From Clostridium gasigenes (GTDB taxonomy: Bacteria; Bacillota; Clostridia; Clostridiales; Clostridiaceae), in the NCBI RefSeq assembly GCF_900104115.1, contig NZ_FNJM01000002.1:124001-188000 (forward strand): a DNA stretch of 64,000 nucleotides, given 5' to 3'. The notes below the pieces were generated by a model, which was not told the origin of the DNA, made no database searches, and saw only the letters and a program-made list of their open reading frames with translations. A program made the translations under genes and the position numbers. The stretch's first letter is position 1; each line of letters begins with the position of its first letter. Shown here piece by piece: positions 54,128-63,439 of this stretch.

Positions 54128-56188
54128 CTACAATTTGAATTTTTTCATTATTTCTTCTAGTTCATTAACTACTTCTTTTAATTCAGAAGCCATATCTTTT
54201 ACATTAGTTACTGTTTCTGATTGCAAATGAATCGTAGCTGATACTTCTTCTATTGCAGCAGCTGATTCTTCACAGATAGCTGTTATTCCCTCGATTGATG
54301 CTAATGCATCATCTTTAGATCCATCCATTTCATCAATATTTACTTTTAACTCAGATATCTTATTTGTTACTTCTTCAAAGGAGACTTGTATATCATTAAA
54401 AATAACATTTGATTTTATTACTGAATTATTTGCATAACTTATTGTTTTGTTTGAATCTTTAATACTATTTTGAGTATTTGTTATTTCTCCACATATTTGT
54501 TGTATTATAGTTTCTATTTCCTTTGTAAATTGTGAGGTTTGTTCAGATAGCTTTCTTATTTCATCTGCCACAACTCCAAAACCTCTTCCTGCATCACCTG
54601 CTCTTGCCGCCTCTATAGCCGCATTAAGAGATAATAAATTAGTTTGTTCTGAAATAGTATTTATCTTTATTACTATCTCGCCTATAAATTTTGATTTAGC
54701 TTCTAGCTCATTAACGCTTTCATTGGTTTTATTCCCAACTACAGTGGTCTCTTCTAATCTATTAACAAGTTCCTTAATGGATTCCATACCATTTTTATTC
54801 TTTTCTTTTACTTCTATAAATTTAATATTAATATCTTCTGTTATAATAACTGTATTTTTAACATTATTTGATAATAATTCTAATTTTTCAAAACCTATCT
54901 GTGCTTCTGACGCTTGGATTTGAGCGCCATTCGCTAGTTCTAAAATAGTTTGATTTATTTCCTGCACTGAGGATTGTAAATCATCCATTATTGAATTTAA
55001 ATCATTAGCTTTTGTAAAAGTTTTATTAGAAAATTCTATTATTCCTAAAATAACATCTCTTATTACTTTTCTTAAATTTAGTATTGCTCGTCCTATTAAA
55101 CCAGTTTCATCTTTTAGATCATCTATTCTATTGTGTTGTTCATTTTCTGTTAAATCTAACTGTCCAATATTATCAACAATTTTGCTTACATATACTATTG
55201 GTTCACTTATCTTACTTCCTATATAAAATGCTGCTCCTGAAATTAATAAACATGTTATTATTGTTATAACAATAATAGTTATTATCATTTTATTTATATC
55301 ACTAAAAATATCATTTTCTTCTGCACTTATGACCATTATATTTCCATTAACCAATTTTGAATATCCTAGCACTGTCTTTTTCCCGTCTTCCTTGCACAAT
55401 TCTACTCCTGAATCTTTTTCTGATAAATTTATTCCTTCTCCTATTGTATCTTTAATATTCTCATTATTTATATACTTATTATGAACTATATAATTCATAT
55501 CTTTATTAAGTAAAAAAGCATACCCATTATTATATACATTAACAGAATTTATCATGTTTTTGTATTCGTCGAAAAATAAATCCATTGCTATTACTCCGAC
55601 TAATTTCTCATTAATATATAATGGTGTTGTATATGACATTCTCATACTTGAAGAAAACCCATCAGCATGAGGATCACTCCAAACCCCAACGCCAGCTTTA
55701 ATTGGGTTGTAATACCACTGCATATCTTCTTTATCTTCCTTAAAATTAGCCTTAGTAAACTTAGTTACTCTTTCTAATTTTTCCCCTAAAGCTTTTCTTT
55801 CATATATTACTTGATATGCTTCATTTGTTAACTCTGGGTTTGCTATAAATGCTACCCCTAAAGCTTCTGGAAATTCATCTCCCATTTTCTTTAAAACAGG
55901 ATTTATGAACTCTGTATACTCTTTAATATATTTATCGTCTGCTTTTATTTTAGATAAATCAAGTGTACCATTTAACAAATAATTTATACTATCCACATAA
56001 GCAATTGTTTTGTTTAATGTTGTATTAATTGAATTAGCATTATTTTTAGAAATTTCTATTAAATTATCCTCTGCTATATTTCTAACCGTTTTTTTAGTTT
56101 TTATACTAACTATACCCGTTATGATAACTGATGTAATTAAGCAACATGTAACTATTGCTAATACTATTTTATTCGCAATTTTTTTCAT
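54128..56188 (-). CDS. Methyl-accepting chemotaxis protein
   Basis: 686 residues. Membrane helix at about 8-27, extracellular dCache sensor about 30-295 ([37 protein letters not shown]), second helix about 303-325, HAMP, then the signalling hairpin with [18 protein letters not shown] at the tip. dCache receptors often bind amino acids. Behind a sigma-D-type promoter (56225-56251), tying it to the flagellar regulon. AGGAGG before ATG. Confidence 0.94.
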   Translation of the reverse strand: MKKIANKIVLAIVTCCLITSVIITGIVSIKTKKTVRNIAEDNLIEISKNNANSINTTLNKTIAYVDSINYLLNGTLDLSKIKADDKYIKEYTEFINPVLKKMGDEFPEALGVAFIANPELTNEAYQVIYERKALGEKLERVTKFTKANFKEDKEDMQWYYNPIKAGVGVWSDPHADGFSSSMRMSYTTPLYINEKLVGVIAMDLFFDEYKNMINSVNVYNNGYAFLLNKDMNYIVHNKYINNENIKDTIGEGINLSEKDSGVELCKEDGKKTVLGYSKLVNGNIMVISAEENDIFSDINKMIITIIVITIITCLLISGAAFYIGSKISEPIVYVSKIVDNIGQLDLTENEQHNRIDDLKDETGLIGRAILNLRKVIRDVILGIIEFSNKTFTKANDLNSIMDDLQSSVQEINQTILELANGAQIQASEAQIGFEKLELLSNNVKNTVIITEDINIKFIEVKEKNKNGMESIKELVNRLEETTVVGNKTNESVNELEAKSKFIGEIVIKINTISEQTNLLSLNAAIEAARAGDAGRGFGVVADEIRKLSEQTSQFTKEIETIIQQICGEITNTQNSIKDSNKTISYANNSVIKSNVIFNDIQVSFEEVTNKISELKVNIDEMDGSKDDALASIEGITAICEESAAAIEEVSATIHLQSETVTNVKDMASELKEVVNELEEIMKKFKL

Positions 56189-56224
56189 ATGTTTTTTACC
56201 TCCTGTTATTCTTATATCTATTAA

Positions 56225-56251
56225 TTATCGTTTATATTAGCTATTTCTTAA
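56225..56251 (-). promoter_or_regulatory. Sigma-D-type promoter of chemoreceptor 1
   Basis: Minus strand TTAA, 15 bases, AACGATAA, close to the flagellar consensus TAAA-N15-GCCGATAA. 37 bases before the start codon. Confidence 0.6.
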
Positions 56252-56406
56252 GTATATTCATAAAAAACAAGAACTTTTATTTATATTTTAGCAATAAAGT
56301 TCGTTACTCATTAAAATTTTTATTATAAATTACTCCTTTAATATAAAATTTGATAAATATTCAAAAAAGCATAGTGCTAATAATAGCTCTATGCTTCAAC
56401 CTTAAT

Positions 56407-56517
56407 TTATTTTCTTTGAAATATTTTATTTCTTTTCACTAATAACGCTCTGCTTATTGTAGTTTTTCCAACTCCCATAACCCCATTTATTATTATTAAC
56501 TTTTTCCGCATAAACAT
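56407..56517 (-). pseudogene. Truncated P-loop NTPase fragment
   Basis: 36 codons read MFMRKKLIIINGVMGVGKTT, then ISRALLVKRN and a stop. This is the Walker A start of a nucleotide or shikimate kinase-like AAA protein whose remaining two thirds are gone. A start codon and a GGGG-type site remain, so a peptide could be made, but it cannot be an enzyme. The following 56189-56406 region is AT-rich with a weak ATAGTGCTAATAATAGCTCTAT hairpin. Confidence 0.65.
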
Positions 56518-56545
56518 CCCCCCTGTTCTTCCCATGTCATTTATA

Positions 56546-57187
56546 CTACCCTATATTTTTTTTAAAAAATCTATTCCTAAATATAAGTACAATATATATT
56601 ATAGCTTCTAATATTATTATCCCTAATACTAGTTTTTTTGAAATTAGAATATGTTTTGTTAAATTATATATTGAATCTTGAAATAGAATAACCACATAAA
56701 GTGGAGCCAAGATTAAAAATGTTTTAAATAAACGTCTATTCCAACCTTTAAGTTTATACACAATCTTATAATTACAATAAAAACATATTAATCCTGATAT
56801 AAAACCAATTGTTCCAATAATAATAGTCGCAAAAGAAAGTGCTCCTGATTCTCCCACCACTAAAGAATTTACTATATAAAAAATTTCACATAATAAAGAT
56901 AATAAAAATGCATTTTGAAATAAGTTATTTATATATTCTCCTCCACCTAAAGTTGAGTAATACGTATCCACAATATCAGCAATAAAATCATCTAAACTAC
57001 AACCCATGGCATCTGAAAAAGACTTATTATCACTTTGGTTTCTATAAAAAACATCTATTAAATCAGAATAAACTTCTTTTCTAAAGCTATTAGGAACAAC
57101 CCCACCAAGATTCATATTTACTATCTCAAGAGCTTCATAAAACTCTCCTTTAAGACAATACTTATCCTTTCTATTTTCACTACTCAT
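56546..57187 (-). CDS. Membrane protein of unknown function
   Basis: 213 residues. A soluble helical N-terminal part of about 95 residues (FYEALEIVNMNLGG, FSDAMGCSLDDFIADIVDTY) precedes four membrane segments at about 100-125, 130-150, 160-175 and 185-205. No family recognised. I start at the third-codon-later ATG (MSSENRKDKY) because AAGG is then 9 bases away. It lies just upstream of the P-loop fragment on the same strand. Confidence 0.6.
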   Translation of the reverse strand: MSSENRKDKYCLKGEFYEALEIVNMNLGGVVPNSFRKEVYSDLIDVFYRNQSDNKSFSDAMGCSLDDFIADIVDTYYSTLGGGEYINNLFQNAFLLSLLCEIFYIVNSLVVGESGALSFATIIIGTIGFISGLICFYCNYKIVYKLKGWNRRLFKTFLILAPLYVVILFQDSIYNLTKHILISKKLVLGIIILEAIIYIVLIFRNRFFKKNIG

Positions 57188-57428
57188 ATTTATCATCCTT
57201 CCATAAATCTACCATGTTTAACATTATAGTTTTATTGTATAGGAAGTTAATTTTATTGTCAATTTATCAAAACTTAGTATCTATTTTCCATTAAAACTTA
57301 TATAGATATCACTTTATACATGTTCAAAAAATAGCAATCAAATATGTGAGTTTATTTGCTCCATATCTCTCCCATTAACTTATTTTTAAATTATTTATAA
57401 ATTTTATGTTATTTTTTACACTTACCCC

Positions 57429-57455
57429 TAAAATTTCTTTATTTGGTAACGATAT
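57429..57455 (+). promoter_or_regulatory. Sigma-D-type promoter of chemoreceptor 2
   Basis: TAAA (57429-57432), 15 bases, AACGATAT (57448-57455), matching the flagellar sigma factor consensus at most positions. 31 bases before the start codon. Confidence 0.65.
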
Positions 57456-57486
57456 TTATATAAAACGTTTAAATTTAGGGGGACAC

Positions 57487-59493
57487 ATGAAAAAATCAAG
57501 TAAGACAATAAAAACAAAAATGCTAACACTTTTTTCTTCCATATTATTGTTATCGTTTGCAACATTGACAATTTCAACAATAATTTCAGTAAAAAATAAA
57601 GTTACTGAGGATTCATACAAAATGATGAATGAATTAACACACAGTAGTGCAAATGAACTAAATGAATACGTCAATAAATATATTATGTTATCCAAAACTC
57701 TAGCTTCATCAATAACAATATCACCAACTACAAAGCTGGAAGATACCATTGAGCCTCTTAATCAATACATATCTCAATATGATTTAGATAGAATAGTAAT
57801 CACAGACGCTTCTGGTAACGGTGTAAATAGTAATAATGATAAGCTAAATATTTTTGATACAGACTATTTCAAAGCTGCTATGGCAGGTAAATCTACTGTT
57901 AGCAGTCCATTAGTTGATAAAGTTACTGGAAATACCATCATGGTATATGCAGCTCCTATAAAAGCCGATGGTCATATTGTAGGTGTATTAGCTTTTGCCC
58001 GCGATGGTAAGGAATTATCTGATAAAATAAAAAATATTACTTTTAGATCTAGTGGAAAAGCCTGCTTAATAGATAACTTAGGAAACACCATTGGTCACTA
58101 TGACTATGAGAAAGTAAAACAAATGGAAAATATCATAGAATTGTCAAAAACTAATACTGATTTATCAGAATTATCTAAGAGTATAGAAAACATGAAATCT
58201 GGACAAAGTTCAATTGATAATTATTCATATAATGGCAATAAACAAGTAATTTCTTATGTTGCTATCCCTGAATTAAACTGGTCAATAGGTCTTATTGTTG
58301 ATAGTAATGATCTTTTTGTTGTAATTAATACAATTATAAAAGTACTATTAGTTACTTGCTTATTAACTTTAATACTTTCAATAATTCTAATATACTTATT
58401 CTCTACGTCTATTGGTAAACGTTTATCACTAGTATCTAATATAATTTCTAAATTCTCAAAAGGAGACTTTTCACAAATCATTCCATCTAAAGAATTAAGC
58501 AAAGAAGATGAAATTGCAATAATACTAAAATCAATAGATACTTCACAAGCATCTCTAAAAGATATGCTATTATCTATTAAAGATTCCACAACTACATTAG
58601 AGAACGAATCTTCTACTTTAACTAATTTATCAGAAGAATATTTAAGTTCTTGTGAAAATATAATTACGGCTACAAAGGAAAGTGCTGAGGGAACTACAAA
58701 CCAGGCAAGTCAAATTATATATGTATCAAACTCTATGAATGTATTTGAAGATAATTTAAATTCTATAATATCTTCAATTTCTAGTATTAATAATATGTTA
58801 AATGTTATTAGTACTAAATCATCTTCATCAACTAAAGATATATCAGAGTTAGTATCTACTATAAAAAATTTAGAAAATAATTTTAATACATTTAGTCAAT
58901 CAATTTTAAATATGAAAAATAGTATAACTGATATTACAACTATAACTGACGTTATAAATTCAATATCAGAACAAACTAATCTTCTTGCATTAAATGCAGC
59001 TATTGAAGCTTCAAGAGCTGGTGATGCCGGTAGAGGTTTTGCTGTAGTTGCTGACGAAATTAGAAAGCTAGCTGAAGAAAGTAAAATATCTTCTACTAAA
59101 ATTAGCTCAATAGTGAAAACTGTACTTGCCGATACTAATTTAATTGTTAATGGAAGTACTAACATTAGCTCCTCCCTACAAATTCAAATAACTGAAACTA
59201 CAAATGCTATTACTAGTTTTGATAATATAATTTCATTAGTATCTAATGTTGCTACTGAAATAAACGCTTTAAATACAAATTCTAATCAAATATTATCTGA
59301 AAAGAAACTTATAATAGATAGCTTAAATAATTCTTCTATTATATCTCAAGAATTAAGTGCAGCTACTGAAGAAATTTATGCTTCATCTACTGAGTTATCA
59401 AACTCAAGTATGCAAATTGCTGTTGCTGCTGAAACTTCACATAAGTTAACAGAAGTAATATTAGATAAAGTTAATAACTTTAAAGTAGACTAG
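57487..59493 (+). CDS. Methyl-accepting chemotaxis protein
   Basis: 668 residues from [12 protein letters not shown]. Membrane helix about 13-34, dCache sensor about 37-275 ([38 protein letters not shown]), second helix about 285-305, HAMP, and signalling domain with [18 protein letters not shown]. The start with AGGGGG close upstream is preferred; a reading 27 codons longer would run through the sigma-D promoter, so it is wrong. Confidence 0.94.
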   Translation: MKKSSKTIKTKMLTLFSSILLLSFATLTISTIISVKNKVTEDSYKMMNELTHSSANELNEYVNKYIMLSKTLASSITISPTTKLEDTIEPLNQYISQYDLDRIVITDASGNGVNSNNDKLNIFDTDYFKAAMAGKSTVSSPLVDKVTGNTIMVYAAPIKADGHIVGVLAFARDGKELSDKIKNITFRSSGKACLIDNLGNTIGHYDYEKVKQMENIIELSKTNTDLSELSKSIENMKSGQSSIDNYSYNGNKQVISYVAIPELNWSIGLIVDSNDLFVVINTIIKVLLVTCLLTLILSIILIYLFSTSIGKRLSLVSNIISKFSKGDFSQIIPSKELSKEDEIAIILKSIDTSQASLKDMLLSIKDSTTTLENESSTLTNLSEEYLSSCENIITATKESAEGTTNQASQIIYVSNSMNVFEDNLNSIISSISSINNMLNVISTKSSSSTKDISELVSTIKNLENNFNTFSQSILNMKNSITDITTITDVINSISEQTNLLALNAAIEASRAGDAGRGFAVVADEIRKLAEESKISSTKISSIVKTVLADTNLIVNGSTNISSSLQIQITETTNAITSFDNIISLVSNVATEINALNTNSNQILSEKKLIIDSLNNSSIISQELSAATEEIYASSTELSNSSMQIAVAAETSHKLTEVILDKVNNFKVD

Positions 59494-59562
59494 TATATAA
59501 TAATCTTTGGTTTATTATTTATTTTACAATGCCTAAAGCGTTGTATTTTTAAAATTCAATAT

Positions 59563-59603
59563 AAAAAAGCACAATATCTTAATAAGATTAATTGTGCTTT
59601 TTT
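59563..59603. terminator. Bidirectional terminator
   Basis: AAAAAAGCACAAT and ATTGTGCTTTTTT arms between the chemoreceptor and the small Fur-controlled gene. Confidence 0.85.
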
Positions 59604-59622
59604 ACATATATTCATTAATTAT

Positions 59623-59760
59623 CTATCTTACTAAAACTAACCCTTTACTTCTGATGCAAGTACATTCTCTTACCTCTTCAGTGTGTAGACATTGATATTT
59701 AACCTTTTTATCTACTTGAACTTCCTTTAAATTTTTATTTTCAATTTCTTGTGAATTCAT
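59623..59760 (-). CDS. 45-residue Cys-rich protein under a Fur box
   Basis: Sequence starts MNSQEIENKNLKEVQVDKKV and continues YQCLHTEEVRECTCIRSKGL; 45 residues, too short for most gene finders. The CxxH...CxC pattern (Cys24, His26, Cys33, Cys35) could bind iron or another metal. AGGAAGTG lies 6 bases before ATG. A strong promoter with an overlapping Fur box (59784-59812) and a terminator frame it as a genuine single gene. I know no family; small iron-sparing proteins such as the Fbp peptides of Bacillus offer only a loose parallel. Confidence 0.7.
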   Translation of the reverse strand: MNSQEIENKNLKEVQVDKKVKYQCLHTEEVRECTCIRSKGLVLVR

Positions 59761-59783
59761 TCTTTACACTTCCTTTTATCTGT

Positions 59784-59812
59784 ATTATATATCTACAGAT
59801 AATTATTATCAA
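59784..59812 (-). promoter_or_regulatory. Promoter with overlapping Fur box
   Basis: Minus strand TTGATA (59807-59812), 17 bases, TATAAT (59784-59789). TGATAATAATTATCT (59797-59811) lies over the -35 box and spacer and matches the 7-1-7 Fur box at 14 of 15 positions. Confidence 0.8.
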
Positions 59813-59835
59813 TAGTTTTCTAACTTTAAGCTCTC

Positions 59836-61353
59836 TTATCTTTTTAATGATACTACTATTTTACTTTCTTCATTATATTTACTTTCTTTTTCCATAGGAA
59901 TCCCTATTGTATACTTTTTACTTTTATCTATTGCTCCGAGTGTCATACTAAATTCTTTAGTTTCTATATTTTCAATTACTGCACCTTCATGCCCTTCCCA
60001 TCTACATGTATCATTCATATCTTCGTCAAATATAACTAAGCTAGATAAGTTCTTATAATTATATGAACCCTCTATTTTCATACTAATCTTTGTAGCTTTA
60101 TCATCTGCCTCAACATTTGTAATAGTTACATCACTATTATCACTTGTTTTTATAACCTTACCTTTTAAATCATCAATTTGCATAAATGATTTACTTCTAT
60201 TAATGTTTAATGCGTATTGTACACTAGGTAATCCGTACCCTCTATCTAATTCTTCCTTTGTTGGTTCTCTTGATATAACTTCTTCTTTTCTATTTATATT
60301 ATCTGTTGAAGTTTCAGTACAAATAAGTAGTGGCCGATTAATACCATTCATTTCTCTCCTAATTGATTTTTCTTCTGCTCTTTCATATTGTAATATTTCT
60401 ATATATTCTACATTTGATAGATCACTTAATATTTTTATTTTCCTTTGATAATTCCCTCCAACATCAGAATGTCCACCTAATCCAGCAGTAATTAATTCAT
60501 TACCCTTGTTATCTCTAATTATATACTCTAAATTATCTAATTCCAGAGTTTCATTTGTTCCACTTTCATATTTTCCATTAATAGTTAACAGGTTAGATAT
60601 CGGTGTTTTAACTAAACTATCTACCCAAAGTTCACCACCATCTACTTTTAACTTTCTATCTCCTGTATAAGTTTCTGAATTTATGCCTTTTGTAGTTTTT
60701 ATGTTATATTCCCAATTACCCTTCGCAATTACTTTCCCAGCTCTTTCAATATTTTTTATATTAAAATCGACTTCTAAATCATCTTGAAGATTACTATTAG
60801 AAATATCCCCTTCAAACACAACAACACCTTTAGTATCATCAATGATTCTTACTGTATGTCTCCACTCCCAAGAACCTGGGATTTCTCCATTTATTCTCAA
60901 ATCAATATCCGGCCTGAAAAAATCTCCTGGATTCTTCATATCCTCAAAGCCTCTTAATGCTTCTGATTCAACTGTAAAACTGGCTATAAAAGTATTATCA
61001 TCAACAAGTATTTGATCCAATGTAACCTTAGTTCCATTTTTATCTATAGTTTTATTTATAACTTCACCTAGTTCTTCATATTTATTAGCTGTAAATCCAA
61101 TACCGCTATTATCAAAATATCCAAAAACCCTATTTACTATTGGAATTGCCGACACTATTTTTGGATTAACCACACCCACTACAGTTATTGATGCTATAGC
61201 TACTGCTGCTGCTATTGTACTTCTCTTTATTATATTAATTCTTTTTTTCCCTTTATTTTTCTTTTTACCATCCTCAAATCCTTTCAATATTGCATTATCT
61301 AAACCTTCTGGTATTTTTATTAACTCCTTAATATTCTCATCCACACTAAACAA
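59836..61353 (-). CDS. Anti-sigma factor-like membrane protein (DUF4179)
   Basis: 505 residues. A cytoplasmic N-terminal segment of about 45 residues would bind the sigma factor. A single membrane helix at about 46-66 (TIAAAVAIASITVVGVVNP) is followed by a large extracellular beta-rich region with the DUF4179 (about 70-190) and DUF5643-type (about 220-350) domains. It overlaps the ECF sigma gene by 8 bases. This arrangement means a transmembrane anti-sigma that releases the sigma factor on an envelope signal. Confidence 0.85.
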   Translation of the reverse strand: MFSVDENIKELIKIPEGLDNAILKGFEDGKKKNKGKKRINIIKRSTIAAAVAIASITVVGVVNPKIVSAIPIVNRVFGYFDNSGIGFTANKYEELGEVINKTIDKNGTKVTLDQILVDDNTFIASFTVESEALRGFEDMKNPGDFFRPDIDLRINGEIPGSWEWRHTVRIIDDTKGVVVFEGDISNSNLQDDLEVDFNIKNIERAGKVIAKGNWEYNIKTTKGINSETYTGDRKLKVDGGELWVDSLVKTPISNLLTINGKYESGTNETLELDNLEYIIRDNKGNELITAGLGGHSDVGGNYQRKIKILSDLSNVEYIEILQYERAEEKSIRREMNGINRPLLICTETSTDNINRKEEVISREPTKEELDRGYGLPSVQYALNINRSKSFMQIDDLKGKVIKTSDNSDVTITNVEADDKATKISMKIEGSYNYKNLSSLVIFDEDMNDTCRWEGHEGAVIENIETKEFSMTLGAIDKSKKYTIGIPMEKESKYNEESKIVVSLKR

Positions 61354-61864
61354 CCTCCTTTTTCATATAAATCCTCAGCGCTATAAGCCCTTTATTTAAA
61401 TAAGTTTTTACAGTTCCAAGAGGCATGTCCAAAACTCTTGCTATTTCCTGAATAGTTAAATCATCAAAATACTTTAATATAATAATATCCTTATGCTTAT
61501 CTGGAAGAGTATCTATAGCTTGAAGCAAATATAACTTTTCATTATTATCTTCATCTACACCAACTTTATTTAACAATTCACCTTGCTCCATACATATAAC
61601 TTTTTGATTTTTCTTATATGCACTTATAGATATATTTATTGCTATTTTAATTATCCAAGTGTTGAAATACTTCGGTTCCTTAAGCTTACTTATAGAGATA
61701 AATGCCTTACATACAGTTTCCTGAACAATATCCAAAGCCAAATTTTCATCCTTAACATACGCATAAGCAGTTCTATATATTTGCTCCTTGCACTGGTTAA
61801 CAAGAACCATAAAACTATCTTCATCACCTTTAATAGCCTTCCTAACCATTAATTCATCTAACAT
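61346..61864 (-). CDS. ECF-type RNA polymerase sigma factor
   Basis: 172 residues. Region 2 includes QIYRTAYAYVKDENLALDIVQET, region 4 LPDKHKDIIILKYFDDLTIQE and the helix MPLGTVKTYLNKGL. SigV/SigW-like group. I start at MLDELMVRK because AAGGAG lies 9 bases before that ATG; a start six codons earlier has no site. Target promoters are probably its own operon and envelope stress genes. Confidence 0.92.
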   Translation of the reverse strand: MLDELMVRKAIKGDEDSFMVLVNQCKEQIYRTAYAYVKDENLALDIVQETVCKAFISISKLKEPKYFNTWIIKIAINISISAYKKNQKVICMEQGELLNKVGVDEDNNEKLYLLQAIDTLPDKHKDIIILKYFDDLTIQEIARVLDMPLGTVKTYLNKGLIALRIYMKKEVV

Positions 61865-61958
61865 ATATGCTTTCTCCTTCATTTTAAAATCTTTTTCTAG
61901 TAAGTACCTACACTAATTAGACAAAGCATTACTCCAAAAGGTTTTACTTTTTAACAAA

Positions 61959-61997
61959 TAAAAATCCTTCACAATATATTTTTGTATTGTGAAGGAT
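61959..61997 (-). terminator. Terminator of the HxlR gene
   Basis: ATCCTTCACAATA and TATTGTGAAGGAT arms, then TTTTTATTT on the minus strand. An AT-rich repeat fragment (AGGAATCTCTAAATAAATAA ... AATGCCTTA) follows at 62017-62064. Confidence 0.85.
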
Positions 61998-62061
61998 CAA
62001 TATTCTACTATACCTTAGGAATCTCTAAATAAATAAGGTATTCTTGTCTTTTTACAATGCC

Positions 62062-62406
62062 TTATTCACAGAGCTTCTTTATAAATTCATACTCATCAGA
62101 ATTTTCTTCACCCCATCTGCACATAGCTTCTAAAATAGGATATAATGTTTTACCTTTAGCTGTTATAGAATACTCTACTTTAGGTGGAACAGTAGGATAT
62201 ATTACTCTTAAAATTAATTTATCACCTTCAAGTTGTCTTAACTGTGATGTAAGAGTTTTTTGAGATACGTGGCTAATAAACGATTTAAGTTCCCCGAATC
62301 GTTTAGTTCCTTCCTCTATTAATATATATAAAATTAAAGGTTTCCACTTTCCACCTATAACATCAAGTGTGACTTCCATTTCACATGTTACAATTCGCTT
62401 ACTCAT
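62062..62406 (-). CDS. HxlR-family transcription regulator
   Basis: 114 residues, winged helix. The N-terminal Cys8 (IVTCEMEVTLDVIGGKWKPLIL) is where HypR/YodB-type regulators sense electrophiles or oxidants. Recognition helix lies in ISHVSQKTLTSQLRQLEGDK. Divergent from the SDR gene, with a palindrome between them, so it most likely represses or activates that gene. GGAGGG before ATG. Confidence 0.9.
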   Translation of the reverse strand: MSKRIVTCEMEVTLDVIGGKWKPLILYILIEEGTKRFGELKSFISHVSQKTLTSQLRQLEGDKLILRVIYPTVPPKVEYSITAKGKTLYPILEAMCRWGEENSDEYEFIKKLCE

Positions 62407-62457
62407 AAACCCTCCATTAATATATTTTAAAATTAATTGCGTCTTTAGTTACCTTTA

Positions 62458-62472
62458 TGTAACTAAGTTACA
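62458..62472. promoter_or_regulatory. HxlR operator
   Basis: TGTAACTAAGTTACA, a perfect palindrome of 15 bases; the neighbouring GTTAC-CTTTAT-GTAAC (62448-62463) overlaps it. Between the divergent HxlR and SDR genes. TATAAT at 62509-62514 is the likely -10 box of the SDR gene. Confidence 0.65.
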
Positions 62473-62556
62473 TAATTGTGCTTACTTATATTTATATATT
62501 TTATTAAGTATAATAATAGTACAAATTATTTAATAATACAATCAGGAGGATAAACT

Positions 62557-63276
62557 ATGAAAAAATTAGTTATAATCACAGGTGCAAGTTCAGGAATAGG
62601 AAAATGTTTAGCTACTCAATTTTCTAAAAAAGGTCATCCAACTTTATTATTATCAAGAAGCTTAGATAAAATGGAAGATTTAAATCTACCTAATTCATTA
62701 TGTAAATCAGTAGATGTAACTGATTTAGAAAAAATGAGAGAAGCAATAAAAGAGGCTGAAGAAAAGTACGGTAAGGTAGATTTATTAATAAATTGTGCTG
62801 GATTAATGCTTTTAGGTCATCCAGAAGTACAAGCTTTTGAAGAATGGAGTAATATGATAGACGTAAATATAAAAGGTATTCTTACAGGTATACATATAGT
62901 CCTTGCTGATATGAAATCAAGAAATGAAGGAACAATAATAAATATTAGTTCAATAGCTGGAAGAAAAACATTTGATAACCATTCAGTATATTGCGGCACA
63001 AAATTTGCAGTACATGCAATAACAGAAAATATAAGAAAAGAAGTGGCAGATTCAAATGTTAGAGTTATTGTCATAGCTCCAGGAGTAGTAGACACTCCAT
63101 TATTAAGTCATACTACAAATGAAGAAATTAAAGATAATTATGATGAGTGGAAAAAAACTATAGAAAGTGGATTAGACCCACTACAAATTTCAAATTGTAT
63201 AGAATTTGCTTATAGTCAGCCACAAGATGTTTGTATAAGAGAAATAGTTATAGCTAAAACAAAGCAATTAGATTAG
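62557..63276 (+). CDS. Short-chain dehydrogenase/reductase
   Basis: 239 residues, cytoplasmic. Cofactor motif TGASSGIGKCLA at 8-19, NCAGLM, catalytic Ser in NISSIAGR and the YCGTK (YxxxK) pair. Classical SDR, probably NADP(H)-dependent. Control by the divergent HxlR regulator suggests reduction of reactive carbonyl or quinone compounds. AGGAGG before ATG. Confidence 0.93.
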   Translation: MKKLVIITGASSGIGKCLATQFSKKGHPTLLLSRSLDKMEDLNLPNSLCKSVDVTDLEKMREAIKEAEEKYGKVDLLINCAGLMLLGHPEVQAFEEWSNMIDVNIKGILTGIHIVLADMKSRNEGTIINISSIAGRKTFDNHSVYCGTKFAVHAITENIRKEVADSNVRVIVIAPGVVDTPLLSHTTNEEIKDNYDEWKKTIESGLDPLQISNCIEFAYSQPQDVCIREIVIAKTKQLD

Positions 63277-63355
63277 TTCTAGAAATAACTCAAAAAATGT
63301 TAATTCATCATTTAGATAGGTCAATGAAAGTTTCATAGTGCTGTCTATTTTAAAA

Positions 63356-63396
63356 TAGCTAGTAAAATATAATTAATTTTACTAGCTATCCTTTTT
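63356..63396 (+). terminator. Terminator of the SDR gene
   Basis: ATAGCTAGTAAAAT and ATTTTACTAGCTAT arms with CCTTTTTAT after. A good plus-strand terminator. Confidence 0.85.
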
Positions 63397-63439
63397 ATAT
63401 AGAAATTGTTTCATCATCTAAAACATGTAATCATACTGT

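Noticed and set aside
57406..57486. 27-residue N-terminal extension of the second chemoreceptor
   Set aside because: Runs through the sigma-D promoter; the downstream ATG has AGGGGG.
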